A DNA stretch of 64,000 nt from Hedera helix (Eukaryota; Streptophyta; Magnoliopsida; Apiales; Araliaceae). The notes below the pieces were generated by a model that was not told the DNA's origin, did not search any database, and was given only the letters and a program-made list of their open reading frames with translations. Positions 21,082 through 35,046 of this stretch are shown in pieces; within the stretch, counting starts at the first letter, position 1; the number at the start of each line of letters is the position of its first letter. The position numbers were made by a program, and so were the translations under genes. The stretch spans positions 30,542,017 through 30,606,016 of the forward strand of contig OX359269.1 of NCBI GenBank assembly GCA_947179155.2. The letters run 5' to 3'.

Positions 21082-23850
21082 GTCGTGAAGTTGGATAGAA
21101 TTTGAGATTAAAAAGGAGTTTATAAGTTAATATTAAATTACTTCTGTCTAATTTCAGTATGAATTTGATATAATTTTACCTTTTTTAACTATTATATTCT
21201 ACTTCTTCTCCCTCTCTTTTTCTCATTTTCTTTCTTCGTTTCCCGATTTTAAACCTCTGGATTTGTTTCATGTCTTACACTTTCAATTTTAATATCAAAA
21301 GAAAACTTTAAAATGTGAAGTGTAAACTTTGTTTGAGTCCCTAAGATTTTAAGAGAAAACGGGATTCAACAATACCTGACAAAAATTAGTAATTTTTTAA
21401 ATTCCTGCATATATAATTATAAAATAAATATAAAAAATTAAAATTATAACTATACAAAGTACAAGTTAGAATAAAACTGCTAACCCTTTTTTTTATCAAA
21501 AAAATAAAGAGCTCACGCGTACCCGTATTTGAATGCCTTCATGGGATTTTAACAATCGCACACAATGTATGTCTCATGTCTGTGAGTTTTAATGTATAGC
21601 TTCACGAGATATGTTAATTCTTCAATTTTGCTTTATTTGTCTTGAGTTTGTAAGGTGCTAAGAATTGGTAGGGTCAACAGAATCGGTATGAAGTAATTAT
21701 CAGTAGGTCCTATTGTCCATCCTAAAGTTTTGAAACATAAATTATGGGGCTTTTAGTTATGGCTTAAATATATTTTATTATTTAAAATTTTTTTTTTTTG
21801 TCAATTAAATGATTAAATTATTAAATTTTTTTATTTTCATTTAATTTTATTTGACACGTCAAAAATTAATAACATGTCATGATGACATAGACAAGTATTG
21901 CCTAGGTGTATTAAAAATCAAATTTTCTTTGAGTATTAATACATTTACCCATATTTTTTACCTGTTAGGCTTATTCGCACGAAAAATAAATGAGTTTGGT
22001 CCCACCTTATTTTATCTCTTTAACCTAAAAGTATACTACACTCATTTGTCTTTAGTTCTAGTAAGCCTAGCGGGTAGATAAGTCTAGAATTTTTTATTTT
22101 CTTTATGTGCAGTTGAAATATACGAGGGTAAAAATGTAAAAGAAGAAATTAACTCCACTAATCTTAAAAGCAACTAAATATGAAATTGGTTAAATTTTTC
22201 ATTAGTCCCTTGAGCGACTTGATTAGTATGAGGTTTAGACATATTATTTTTCTTGTGAATTTAATATCCACTACCTGTAAAACATAACCTTAAGTGTTGA
22301 TGACATTAGTCATCTATTCTGTAATATTATAATCTTTAGTTTCAAATTCTTTAAATTGGAATAATTTTGAAACTCTATAATTATCATAATGTTGTTGATG
22401 ATCGAAGAAGGTGACTACAAAAAAAATTACAATAATAATTTCTACTTTATTAATGAAAGTAATCAAAACACTGAGATTTCGCAGACATCACCATGCAATC
22501 ACCTTTGGACAAAATGCTTAGTATGCAGTTGTAAAACCTCTTATATAATAACAGTCATAAGAAAATATTCTTATCTTAACAATTTATCATCTTTGGATGC
22601 ATAAATTATTTTAACTAGTCACTTCTTAAGCATATGTTATATATGTAACTCTCTTAATTTTAGTTTATAACCATCACCTTTGGACAGATGATCACGTATT
22701 AAAATAGGAGATATCCCACTACCACATGAGACCGAAATTAGAATCTAATTAAGAAGGTCACTTTGACGACTAAATCTCAATCAAATCCCAAATTCTCATA
22801 CTAAGATATATCTTATTTCTCTTTCACGCAGACGCATTTATGTGATTAAATTAATTCTAATTTAGTCACAATATATCAGGAGAATAAAACAAACTTATGT
22901 GATTCCTTTTACATCTTAGAATGTTATGATTACACCTAAAATAACCACTTTATTTCTCATGATATACAAATTTAAATTATCAATTATATCATACGTTGAT
23001 TATATGAAAAATTATACTAAAACTTTATTTGTAAATAATACATATACTTGCAGCAATTACAGTGTATATAAAACACTATCAAATCCTTATGATATTATAT
23101 ACATTAAATTATACATAAAACTTTAATTGTAAGTATAATATTGCATTTACAATCTATACCAAAATTATGCCATCATAATTTTAGAACAATATTTATGCTC
23201 AACACAGTAAAATAACCCGCACATTCAGCGTATATGTACCATGACCATATAAGTTTGTATCCAAAAAACTAGTTGCATCTAAGTATATAAAATAAATATA
23301 TCTTAAATATGTGAGTCGTTATATTCATCGCTATAACTTTAAGCAACCAATTCAACTTATGACGAACATGTACATAATTAGCATCCATGCCAAAATATCA
23401 TATAATCTACATATATATACCCATGTAAATTCATAAAATAGATCATATGATATTAATTACCCATGTAATTCGGCCAAAAGAAAACATCAATTGCAGGAAT
23501 ATAGTTGTATAGGATAACAAATTATCAATTTCAGGAATGCATGGTACAAGATACTAATTTATCAATTGCATTCAAATTGATTAACTTGTACATATGTCCT
23601 CAAATATTATAACAATCAACAATTGGCTTAATTATGTCATCCGAATCATCATGTCATTAATATAGGCAAGTTAATTTAATAACTTAAAATATGATGCTCC
23701 TTCCTTTTCATTATATAAATCGTTTAAGATATAATCACACATATTAAAAAATCTCACTAATATTAATGTTAGATAATTAATAATGGTTTGACAACTAAAT
23801 TCAAATTACATATATCCGTATAACCGTTGCGTGGTTAGCACAATTATGCA
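21082..23850. other. AT-rich intergenic stretch, no gene seen
   Basis: Open frames at 21851-22081, 22389-22604 and 22926-23126 are short, lack motifs and have AT-rich codons throughout. Nothing else here supports a gene. Confidence 0.5.
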
Positions 23851-23856
23851 TGTGCA

Positions 23857-24372
23857 AGGGCGGAGCCACACTTGGGTTGGAGTGGGCTGTAGCCTAGGTG
23901 AAGTTTTTAGATGTTTTAGTGTTATGTTTGTTGATTATATTTTGTATTAAATTAGGTGTTTTATGTTAATTTATATGTTATTATTATTATTGTGGAAAAT
24001 TTTGTTAATATTAATTTTATGTGTTTTAATTGTATTTTAATTAATTTATATTAATTATATATATTTTAATTATTGATTTTACAGAAAAATCTTAGCTGAA
24101 TGGTATTTTGGTAATTATGGTGCGACTGAAGAGGGTCTAAGCGCCCAAATTATAAAAGAGAATGGCGCCTAGGCGCCCAAATTATAAAGAAAAATGACGC
24201 CTAGGCGTTCAATCCCCTAAACACTTAGGCATTTAAATACAAAGGAATTAGAGGATCTAGGCGCCTGATACCATACAAAGAAATTGATCTTGGCGGGACA
24301 ATTTTTTCTTGTATATAGTTGATACTTTATAGTCCAAGACAAAAAAAAATCCTGACTCAACCCTTATGCATA
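23857..24372. mobile_element. Degenerate repeat with hAT-like edges and GGCGCCTAGGCGCC palindromes
   Basis: The left edge reads AAGGGCGGAGCCACAC, typical of a hAT terminus. The right edge reads TCCTGACTCAACCCTT followed by ATGCATAA, and ATGCATGT precedes the left edge, a 6/8 match to a target duplication. Inside, at 24130-24270, several GCGCC-TAGGCG words occur, including the perfect 14-bp palindrome GGCGCCTAGGCGCC at 24164-24177, which is also in the ELEMENT A 5' LTR (1935-1948). Some sequence before it (TTTTACAGAAAAATCTTAGCTG) is laid out like that LTR, so a piece of Athila-like LTR may lie inside a hAT remnant. Confidence 0.35.
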
Positions 24373-27199
24373 ACATGATCATTAATCAATAACTCCCAAA
24401 TACCCAAATAGTCACAAAACATGCACGTAATTAAATAGTAACCAACTTCCAATTAGAATACTGTTCCAACGGATTACCATTATGGTTAATTTATCCGGTG
24501 AATGGGTCGGCAAAAACATAGAATCATAACTTTAATTCTAGTGAATATATTTCCTCCGTTTCAGAAAAAACATATACATAATATGATTTGCCGAAATATA
24601 TTAATTCCCTTTATCAATTATTTTCTGTATATAAAACTTAACTTTATTAGTATTCTTAGCTAATTTATAATAGCTCTGATATCAATTATAAGAATTAATT
24701 TAATAATAATTAATTTTATTCTTAAAAATAGATAGAAGAATAACACCTAAAACATATATAAAAAATAATAACATTGTGTGTACCTTGCTTAAAATTCATG
24801 ATGAACGCAACGGAATTGATCTCTCTAGATGAACATTATATTACTCCCTTGATGCCCTAAATACTGGAGTGATGAGAAATGTTCAATATTATGAAATCTC
24901 TATGCTTGTAGGATTAAAGAAGATTACCTAATTTCATATTTATATTATTCTTGATTAGTAATCTTAATGGGTCTATTTATTACGAACTCAAAAATTTACT
25001 CAAATAGCCCACACTAACCAATTCATATCAGACTTTATTAGATTTTATATGTTACACGTAATTAAATCAATCAATTATCCTGTTTTTATATAAATATAAT
25101 TAATATTATCTAAAAAATAATATTATAATGCTAACTGGTAAAAATAAAAATAAAAAGCCTTTATGCTGTAATGAAATTTAATAGCATCAAAAAAAAAAAA
25201 AATAGGAGAAAGAACTTGCAGGAATATATAGATGTGAAATTGCAGCCAAACTGCCACATCTCAGCTTTGATATCTGTGTCCCCAAAAATTGTCACATAAT
25301 GCAATCCACACGCGGTCCAAATTGGGTAGGTAATGTCAAAATCATCATGCGGACCCATTAAACATATAAAATTTGGCTTCTTCTCCACAAAATTAGTATT
25401 TGGAACAACTTTCTTCACTCAATCTTCTCTCTCATAATTTTTGGTTTGGTTTTCAACTAAAATCAAGTGTCCTACTTTTTAACTTTTCTCCTCACAATTA
25501 GGCGGCTTTCATGTAACACCATTAGGCTGCTTTCATGTACAGTGACTCCTATGATTAGATTATTATTGCCATTAGCACTAACCATTAATTAATTAAATAA
25601 ATTGATATTTTTATAAATGAATTTAATATTTTTATAAGTAAATTTCATTTGATCTCGTAAAAATATCAAATTAACTTACGAAAATATCGATTTCATATGA
25701 CAATTGATATTTTTACAAGTTAATTTAAATTTTTTACAAGTCTATTTGACTTTATAAAAATATCAAATTAACTTATAAAAATATAAATTTTCTTAATTAA
25801 CTATAATCACTGTTGCTTAGACTAAAATCTTGAATAGATCTAAAGTTATAGCTTAGCAGGTAAAAGTCTTTCTTTTACCATATAAGTTCATAGATTCAAT
25901 ATGAAGAATGTAAGTTTTCTTTAAGTTTCCTCTTAATTTTGTCTCTTTCTTAAATTTCTCATAAACTCCTAAAAATGAAATATATCCCTGAAATTAAATT
26001 ATAATAATATAAGTTCTAATTGTAATAATCGAATTGTAGCCAACCCATCTTTTTCTCAATATCTAAGCATTTTTATTTTCTTATGAATGTAGGCTTAGAG
26101 ATTTAAGAACTTTTATTGCAAAATAACTTTGTGCATTGATCAAAAACTAAAGAATATGCTAGTCATTAGAACAGTGAGGTTTATCACGGTCTCCATAACC
26201 AATTAAAGCTAATTGTTATAGGCAAATTTGTCTGACCCTGATAATTGACATGCCACATAATTTTTGCCTTGTTAATATAAGTTCCTTAAATATATAATCA
26301 GCATTCTGTTTTATATATAATCTCTTGTATAATCAGCATTCTGTTTTATATATAATCTCTATATGTCCAGATTTACGACAAATTTTGTCTACCAAATGAT
26401 GTCTTATACTACGTAAATTAATATTAATGTGTCATAACTGAAAACTAAATTACCTTTAAAAGTATAATTTATTAATTTTAAACATATTCTTTAAAATATT
26501 TATGTAGAGTTAACTTTTTTATACTCTATTATACTCTAAATTTCTTAATATATAATAAAAGTTTACTTTAAACACCCTTCTGAAAGTGAACGTTGTAGTT
26601 TATGAAGTTAAAATGAGATTATTTTATGAAACGAAGAAGTAACATTTTGGCTTACAAAATTATTATTGTTACATGTTATATATGTTATACGGACTATTCA
26701 TTTTTCTCTAAAATATTCGTATTCAATATTCAACACTCGGATGAAAGTCTAAATACTTAATATTTTATTTCAATATAAAAAATTAATAAAATTAACAAAT
26801 ACTCGTGTTGAGCTTTTTAAAATATTATGTCTTGACCAGACACTATCCGAATTAATTTGTGTAACTTAGCATGTTACAAAAACTTTAAATATATTTAAAC
26901 TGCATAATGTGTATCAACACATTTATCTTTTAGAATCAAGGGTTTTCGAGCCTACTATGTACCATTACACTATAAATAGATTACGGGACTATGGAAAGTG
27001 AATTGATTCGACTTTTCTCAATGAAGACGCTCTGATGATGAGTTAACTCTGGTGAGTTGCTAGTTAGTTTCACTGTGGTTATGAAACTCGTTCACACTCA
27101 TTTTAATACGAAATATATTTATTTAAAAAATATTATATATAATAATTTTTAAAAAAATATATAGTTAAATTAAACTGGTTAAATTAGTGTCGCAACATG
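24373..27199. other. AT-rich intergenic stretch with a short tandem duplication
   Basis: A 35-bp unit starting TATAATCAGCATTCTG is present twice at 26293-26327 and 26328-26361, nearly identical. The 85-codon frame at 25161-25418 (- strand) contains one non-repetitive, GC-richer part but has no recognisable motif. I do not call a gene. Confidence 0.5.
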
Positions 27200-27204
27200 C
27201 ATAT

Positions 27205-27710
27205 TGTTAACGTATAATTTTGTACCTGACAAAATCCCCAAACAAATAGGTCAAAAAGTACGCCAATACATGCTGGAAATATAAATTGTACTGTAAAGAA
27301 AAAATTCAAAATATAAGAACACAGGAATTAACGTGGAAACCCAAATAAAAAAAAAACTACGGGAGAGAGATCTCCGAAGTTCACTAAAATGATACCAAAA
27401 GTATTACAATATTCTTTTGAGTTCGGTGTTTGTGTATTGTGTATGATGTATAATCTATTTCTCTCTCTTTTTCGTGTGGTGTTCACTCTACTGCTCCCGA
27501 TCTCCCTCTTTTCTGCCTGACTTTCCAGTTTATATAGTATATAAAGTGACCGTCTCTCCCCTCCTAATGTTTAACTATTATAAATATATTTATGACGGTG
27601 CTCCACTGCCCCAAAAGTCTAATAAAATAAAATTATCACTATCTCTCCACTTATGTGACTTTACAAATATCTAAATAGTGAGTTATTACCTAAACATTTA
27701 CGCCCCAACA
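27205..27710 (-). mobile_element. Solo LTR, copia-type (506 bp)
   Basis: It begins TGTTAACGTA and ends CGCCCCAACA. Flanks are CATAT (27200-27204) and CATCT (27711-27715), a target duplication with one mismatch. On the - strand a TATATAAAC box (27529-27537) is followed by a CT-rich leader, and GGGTTTCCACGTTAATTCC (about 27324-27342) resembles the downstream part of copia LTRs. Neither a primer-binding site nor a polypurine tract borders it, so it is a solo LTR. The 66-codon frame inside (27474-27674) is not a gene. Confidence 0.65.
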
Positions 27711-27715
27711 CATCT

Positions 27716-28600
27716 TCAAGATGTTACACCATATCAGTCATAAGACATTTTTTTGGTGAGACCAGTAGATATTGTTTAGAGTTCCTTATAGGTATTAGAG
27801 TTTTTAATATATAATTTTAAATTTATTTATGTGATAAATAATCTTGTAATATTTTAGATATTTTGTACGAATGTTATAAATAGACAATTTTGGCGTTGCA
27901 TTAGATTTAATCCCCAGTCATTACTTGTAAGGCCTAATGACTATATAAAGATGTTTTTCATTTACAAAATCATAAAATATTGTTTTAATCATTTTTGTGA
28001 AGTAAAAGTTTTTGTATCTTGTTATTAAATAAAAAAAAAAAAATTTAATCGTTTTGAAATAAAAGTATTTCATATTTTGAAATATTTGTACCAAAACAAT
28101 ATTTAATAACATTTTAGTGCTTTCAAGATAAATGATTCCACAAAACATTAATATTTTAAAACACTGTCCTAAAATGAGTGCTTTCAAGTTCCACGACCCC
28201 CACACAATAATTAAATTTTAAAATGTTAATATTCCATAATTAATTGAAGTTTCCCGGGAGCTTGTACTAGAATATCAGCTTAGCGCCTAGCAGATATTAT
28301 TGTTTTCTTCTTTTATAAATAATCAAAGTTTAACAAAAAAAAAAAAAAAACATATTCACATATAATTAGTTGATAAATATTATTTTTTTCTAATAAGTAT
28401 TATATTTATTATTTTCAAAATTAAATGAAGGCATACAATTTTAAATTTTCATAATTTAATTTTAAAAATTAAAATATATTACTTATTTTAAAATGAATAA
28501 AATATGTCATAATAGATTTTTTTAGTACTAAATAAAAAAAATAGATTAATAGACTAGAAATTTCGTAAGTAAACCATCCTCGCAATTAGGTCTGTCAATC
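27716..28600. other. AT-rich intergenic stretch
   Basis: A run of 16-18 A's lies near 28335-28352. No gene or defined element is seen. The 94-codon - strand frame (27921-28205) has no motif. Confidence 0.45.
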
Positions 28601-28912
28601 AGGCTATGCGAATCGGGTTTAAGATTGTGCAAGTTCAACCCAGTCTAAAATTGTCGAGCTTAGTTCGGGCTTAACCCATTTGGTTTATAATAAATTAGTA
28701 ATTGTCTGTGCCTGAAGGCACGACGTAACGAAAAATTAGATTAAAATTTGAAAAATACTACATTACTTAAAGACGCTTTACAACCTAAAATAACTTACAA
28801 TCACACATAACAATTATCATAATTCACAACACCACCACAATAATTATTATTATTGTTATTTTTGTTTTTGTTGTTATTGTTGTTGTTATTGTTGTTGTTG
28901 TTGTTGTTGTTG

Positions 28913-28986
<74 letters not shown>

Positions 28987-29019
28987 GTTATTATTATTGT
29001 TATTGTTATTGTTCTTCTT

Positions 29020-29097
<78 letters not shown>

Positions 29098-29278
29098 ATA
29101 ATAATAATAATAATTATTATTATAATTATTGTTATTATAATTATTTTTATTATAATTATAATAATTATTATTGTTATTATTATTACTACTACTACTACTA
29201 CCACTACCACTACCACTACCACTATTATTATTATTATTATTATTATTATTGTTATTATTACTATTATTATTGTTGTTA

Positions 29279-29366
<88 letters not shown>

Positions 29367-29367
29367 A

Positions 29368-29426
<59 letters not shown>

Positions 29427-30288
29427 TTGAATTTAAATTTAAATTTAAATTAATAGGTGTGAAATTAAGTGTTGATTTGGGTGGAATTTGTGTGTGTGTG
29501 TGTGAGAGAGAGATGTTATTATTATTTTGAATTCAAATTTGAATGAATGAGTGTGAAATTGAGTGTTGATTTAGGAAAAAATTGTGTGTGTGAGATGAAA
29601 TGTGAACCATTAGATTAAAATTGAAAAATCCTAACCGTTGTTGTGCTTTGTCAAATTTTGGATTCAAAATGGGTTGTGTTTTATTATATAAACTTGTTTA
29701 AACTTAACCCAAATAAAAACATAAGTTTTGGGATTTTTTTCGATCAGGTCTATTAAAATATAGTATTATTAAAATTGACTCTTAGATTCAAAAAAATATA
29801 ATTTAGAGTAACTCATTTAAAATGTTTGACAAGTATCATTCCTCTTACTAATCGGATTGAAATTCAAGTTAACATAAATGAGCTATTTTATATATACTCT
29901 AATATTTACTTATTTTAATATTTAATCTCGATCTTTTTTCATGTACTTATTAAATTTTGTCAATAAAATGATAGAAGTGACCACTTAAAAAATATGGTAC
30001 TTAATTTTAGTTGAAGATATTATATATAAATATAAATTGAGAGTATGAAATTGTAATAATTAATATAAAAGGTCCATATATTTAATACGTTTTTAACATT
30101 ATAATTCGACCGGGTCTATAATGGGCCACACAATCTATTGGCCAAACTCGATTGTAATTATATTTTGAACTTGAATTTTTATTCAAGCTGGACTCACTCC
30201 CAAATAAAATTCAAGCAAACTTTTAATGGATCGAACAATCGAACTCCAGGCTTTACAAGTCCAATTCACAGTCCACAATGTTGAGAAC
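28590..30288. mobile_element. Probable hAT-type repeat carrying the giant microsatellite
   Basis: It starts TAGGTCTGTCAATCAGG, a common left terminus of small hAT elements, and carries AATCGGGTTT/GGGCTTAACCC words here and again with GACCGGGTCTATAATGGGCC near 30108-30127. The right terminus is missing, perhaps cut off by the chromovirus LTR insertion at 30289. Next to the microsatellite, at 29430-29605, the unit GTGTGAAATTAAGTGTTGATTT is roughly duplicated (29457 and 29550). Confidence 0.35.
28840..29427. repeat. Compound trinucleotide microsatellite, ~590 bp
   Basis: Long blocks of TTG, TTA, TTC, TAA, ACT/ACC and again TTG and TTA follow one another, almost all in one 3-bp phase. The homogeneous (TTG)n tract near 29308-29364 and (TTA)n tracts near 28918-28987 and 29370-29426 are the longest pure parts. 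Translated frames give only homopolymers, so the open frames here are artefacts. Confidence 0.97.
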
Positions 30289-33006
30289 TGTAACGCCCCG
30301 AGATCCCGACCTTCCTTAATTCTATCCATTTGTTTCTGGATTACATAATCATTGACTTTAAACCACATTAACCAGAATCTCGTGCGTTAAACTTAACCTT
30401 TAATCCTTTAATACATTTTTAATTGACCATAAATGCGGTCCATATTTTTATTTATTTATTTTTCTATCTTAATATTATACTCCTTACCTGTCTCAGGATT
30501 GCAACGTCCACTTTATTATTTATTAAACTTAGGTCAAACATTAATAATTTGTGACCTATTATAATCATATATAAATTTTGTGATTTAGTATAACCTGTAA
30601 ATAAAATTTCACCATGAACTAATCATACACGACCCTATTTAATTTTACCTGTATACACACATCTGCATCATACCTGTACACATATATCTTATTTCATACC
30701 TCAGTACTATACATACAAGTTTATCACATGTATAATTTAAATAACAATACTATCTTAGTACAATAACATTACATCTCTCTGCTAAATATTACATCATATA
30801 CATTCATCATTTCTATAAATAGTACATTACATACAATTCTATCTCTATAAATTTACAACATCTGCTTTACATACACATTTCAAGTATAACAATTTTGTTC
30901 ACTCTTATCAATGCATTCATCATTCTTTACCTTAGCTGCACCAGAATCTCCGGCCTTCTTGTATTTTACCTGAAATGTTAGTTCATAGCAAGAGTGATCA
31001 CATAGGCTCAACAAGTAATTCAGTTAACACTTTTCATGCTTACAATTAATAATATGCATTATGCAGTCTTTAACTTAACATGCTATGCTTAATGTCACGT
31101 AATTCATTTAACAATTAATTCACGTAATTGCATATAGGCACATTTCAAACTTCTTTACTGCCACATAGCTTACTTAGTACAACAGTACATTTAGTTTGAA
31201 AACTTACCTGGAACGTTTTAATTACTTAACCTTTGTTGCCTTGCTTGGACCTGCTATCTTTCCTTAACTCAAGTTGCTTGTTTGAACCTTATCTGAAAAC
31301 ATATCATCTATATTTATCATTATAGGATCATAACTTAATATAACTTAACAAACTTAACTCATAATTACACGACCATTCATCTCTAATCATTTCCCATTTG
31401 ATGTATTAACCCTAATGTAGGTTCATAATACATTTTAACTCATTATTGACATTTTTCATAACCCATAACTCACTTTGGCTTAGCTTTAGGCATGCTATAT
31501 TATGCCATTCATTATCCCATTATGCTTTAACACCATTTATTTTGGTAATTCTTTATCTATTTAAGGCTTACATAACTTATCCTTATCATTCTATATCAAA
31601 ATATAGCTTTTTGGAAGCTTAAAAAAATTTCAAATGCACAGAAACTTCGCCCCGGTGCCGTCAGACTTCGCTGGCCGCGAAATCTCCTTAGCCATGAACA
31701 GTAACATTGCGCCCGGACTAGATGTTTAGTACAAAACATCTAGCCCTGACCAAGTGTTCAGAAACAGCAATTTCTGATTTTTGCCCTACCTTTGCCGATT
31801 TTTAACTCCTTCATCTTAATCCAATTGAGCTCAAATTTGGACCACATCTAGACTTCACTACCTAGTATTTTATAAAAATTTTACTTGCCACATTTGGCTT
31901 CTTAAAATTAGTGATACACTAGCCCTTAGGAAAGCTGTTCAACTCATTTCCAACACTTAGAAACATTTTCAACTCAAAACTCAAATTTTCCAACTTTGTG
32001 ATTTTTGGCCATAAGCTTTAAAACTTCATTCCAACACTTGATAGAGTTCATATAGGTCAAATATAACATGTCCAAACTTTCAAAATCATAAAATTTTGCA
32101 CAAGGCGATAATTGTCCGTTAAAATCCATTTCGAGTCAAAACGATCGATTTCGATCTTTTTGAATCGCCATTTCATTCAAATTTGAATCCGTTGATTACC
32201 AAATCAACTTAAACACATGTAATAACATAAAATTAAGTCATGTGACTTCATTTCACCTTTAATTCATCAAAATTGCCAAAAATACCCTTAAGTCGAATTT
32301 TCCTTAACTTTTCAAAACTTTTCAAATTTCAAAACTTAAACTCCACTTGACACTTTAAACTCAACACACCACATAGGCAAACATATACACATTTAACGAC
32401 TTTATAAGTCTACTTAACTTCTATATGCACGTTCTAATGCACCTTACAGATTATAATTTGGTTAATACACAAAGTATAGCCTAATATTCAAACCTTTCAT
32501 ACCAAATCATACTTTTAAACTGTTTAAACATCTAACTTGCCATCTAGCACAACAATTTTCTTGCATCAAACATGATAAACCTTCCAAACTATGATTTTAT
32601 CAAATCTAACAATATATTACATATGATTATGCCTTGAACCACAATTTATAACTTGTAAACATACATTAATATTACACCACCTTTGTTCTACTACTTTCAA
32701 ACTTAGAGTTCCATGACTTAATTCACATATATAACACATAAGCTTTACATCTAGTCATAAATATTAACATGGCTTCTCTAAATCTATCATTTAAACTCAT
32801 AAACATCAAGCTTTAGAGTAATAACATAATTATACCTTCATGTAGCTCCTTTTTCTTCTAGCTATGAACCTTAATAAGGTTGTATGCTTCTCTTTAAAGG
32901 CTTATCAAGCTCCTCTAATACACTTTCTAGTAATTTTGCAAGCTCTTTGTCAAACCCTAGCCTTTTTTGCTATTTCTCTCTTAGCTTTCTACACCCTTCG
33001 AATGAG
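30289..33006 (-). mobile_element. Chromovirus-type (Tekay-like) LTR, left part, split by ELEMENT B
   Basis: It begins TGTAACGCCCCGAG after AGAAC. Blocks shared with the solo LTR at 8409-11310 include a GCTGGCCGCGA...TCTCCT segment (31669-31690), TTACAGATTATAATT (32443-32457) and AAAGTATAGCCTA (32471-32483). The remainder resumes after ELEMENT B at 43028. Orientation follows the related copy. The short frame at 32864-33073 spans the junction with ELEMENT B and is not a gene. Confidence 0.75.
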
Positions 33007-34596
33007 TGGTGTGATGTCGCAAGCACCCAAAAATAAAATCTTAATTTGGAAAAATATTAATGTAGTAGTGTAAGCAAGAGTCGATCCCACAGAGAATGAT
33101 TATTTAATTTTATGTTTTTGTAAATAAAAACTGGGGGGTTTTTGAATCAAAGAAATAGTTTAAATAAAATTAACTAAAATAATTATGCAAGTAATTTAAT
33201 GAAATAAACGATGAGAAAAAATCTTGGTTTAAGTTAATATCCACCATCAAGAATTTACAACTGATCACTGATGCAAAAATAAATCAATTAATATTTTGAA
33301 GATTCACCGTAGAAAGAACTACTCGCATGTGGAATAATTTTTCTCCTCTCTCCTTAATTTTAAATAAGTAGAGCCACTTGGTCTAAATACCCTTACTAAT
33401 AAACAACCTCCGACACTTGCTAAAGATTTAATTTAATAGCATCATAAAGAATTAGAGAGATCGTTGAACTAAACAACACAAGCCACTTGTTTGCATTTAA
33501 TTTAGATGAATATTCTTCCTAAGATAAAATAATCTTTGATCTGCAAAACAATTATTAAACTTAGTTGCTTCACAAATAGCAGTAGATTAATATGAATAAT
33601 AAACTAGTAGGTCTCCTAGCAATTAAACAAATTAATCATAAAATTAAGCATAGAAGAATATTCAATAATCAAAATATAAATTGAACAATTAAAATAAATT
33701 AGATCTCACAGTGTATAAATCTTGATGGCTTCAATAACTTAAACCAAGAAAAATAAATTAACTACTCATAATAATAGAGAACGCTAAAGAATAGAAGAGA
33801 GAATTTTTATTCTAATGAGAGTTGTATCTTACATTGTGTCTCAAGCCCTCTATTTATGGTCTCCAAAATCCTCCTAACCCTAGTAGGAAGTATACTTTCA
33901 AAACCCTAATAGGATTTAAAATACAAATAAAAATAAAAGAAAACTAAAATAATTATTATCTTAACCCTAGTTGGAATTAAAATCCAATTTGGAATCAAAT
34001 TAATGCTAAAATCGCGAATAATCCCGTTTCCGCGCATTAATGCTCCAGCCAACGAAGCCCTTCGCTCGGTTGACTCAGTCAACGCTCGCTACCGCGCGCA
34101 TTGCGCGCCCCTGAACCGAAACGACGCCGTTTCATTTCTATTCCAGCTACTGTTTCGCTCACCGCGCGCATTGCGCGGACTGTTTTCCTTTTAACCGCCA
34201 AACGACGTCGTCTGCTCCTCGGTTGCTGTTGATACTTCCGCGCCATGCGCGAACTCCTTTTGGCTGGTTATTTACAGAAATGCCCTCAGCTTTTGATTTT
34301 CCTACAAAAATAAATATAAATTAATTAAAAATAAATAAAAATAATATAAAAATACTAAAAATAATAAAAATGCATAATGATTAATAAAACACCTAAAATA
34401 CTAAAAATAAATAAAAACACATAAATAAAAAGAAATATAAAATTACTATAAAATTACCTAAATTAACACAAATTAACTAAAATCCTATAAAACCTATTAA
34501 AACCAAAATAAACTAAATAATTAAACATTTAAGCGCACAATAAATATAAAAACTAAGTATTGGGGAATAAAAATGGCATATAATTTAACCCTATCA
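33007..34596 (-). repeat. ELEMENT B 3' LTR
   Basis: It matches 41436-43027 nearly base for base. A GC-rich block at 34060-34260 holds the perfect 15-bp palindrome GTTGACTCAGTCAAC (34069-34083), the 15-bp palindrome GCGCGCATTGCGCGC (34094-34108) and a second GCGCGCATTGCGCG (34164-34177). The 63-codon frame at 34003-34194 lies in this block and is not a gene. Confidence 0.95.
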
Positions 34597-34611
34597 AATA
34601 CCCACACACTT
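34597..34611 (-). other. ELEMENT B polypurine tract
   Basis: On the - strand AAGTGTGTGGGTATT lies directly before the 3' LTR. It is preceded by GCCCGAGAACGAGC, a word that often stands upstream of this tract in Athila/Tat elements. Confidence 0.85.
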
Positions 34612-35046
34612 AGCTTTTTGCTCGTTCTCGGGCAAAACAAAAACAAAAACTATAAAATTAAATCTAATAACCAAACAACTTACTCGAGCAACAGATTAAT
34701 ATAAATTTCAACCTCAGCCTCAAAGATTTTTTAAATGATAACTCAAAGAAAATTTCAAAATTATGCAAAATCTAGAAATTCAACAGATTTATCAATTTTA
34801 CTTTACTCAAGACCTTTTGTGTGTGTGTGAATCCAAATGTATCAAACTAATTAAAATTCAGATAAGTCTAGGTTATTAATTACCTTATAAAAGATACATA
34901 ATAAAATTCAATATATTTATTTTTCACATTACTTTATGCTAATACAGACAAGTATAAATCAAAAGATCAAAAGGTTTTAAACAATTATATACACTAGGAT
35001 TATTAATATGCATTTTTTTCAAGTATTTTTTCATTTTTTTTCTTTT

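Noticed and set aside
24553..24620. CCTCCGTTTC start resembling a MITE
   Set aside because: No inverted partner could be found, so the resemblance is too short.
25161..25418. 85-codon frame on the - strand with a non-repetitive middle
   Set aside because: I recognise no domain, and it ends in a poly-Phe tail from a T/A-rich run. Nothing supports an exon.
28824..29530. Long open frames of poly-Leu, poly-Ile, poly-Tyr and poly-Cys
   Set aside because: They are translations of the trinucleotide microsatellite.
34003..34194. 63-codon frame repeated at 42434-42625
   Set aside because: It lies in both LTRs of ELEMENT B and follows the GC-rich island; no protein signal.
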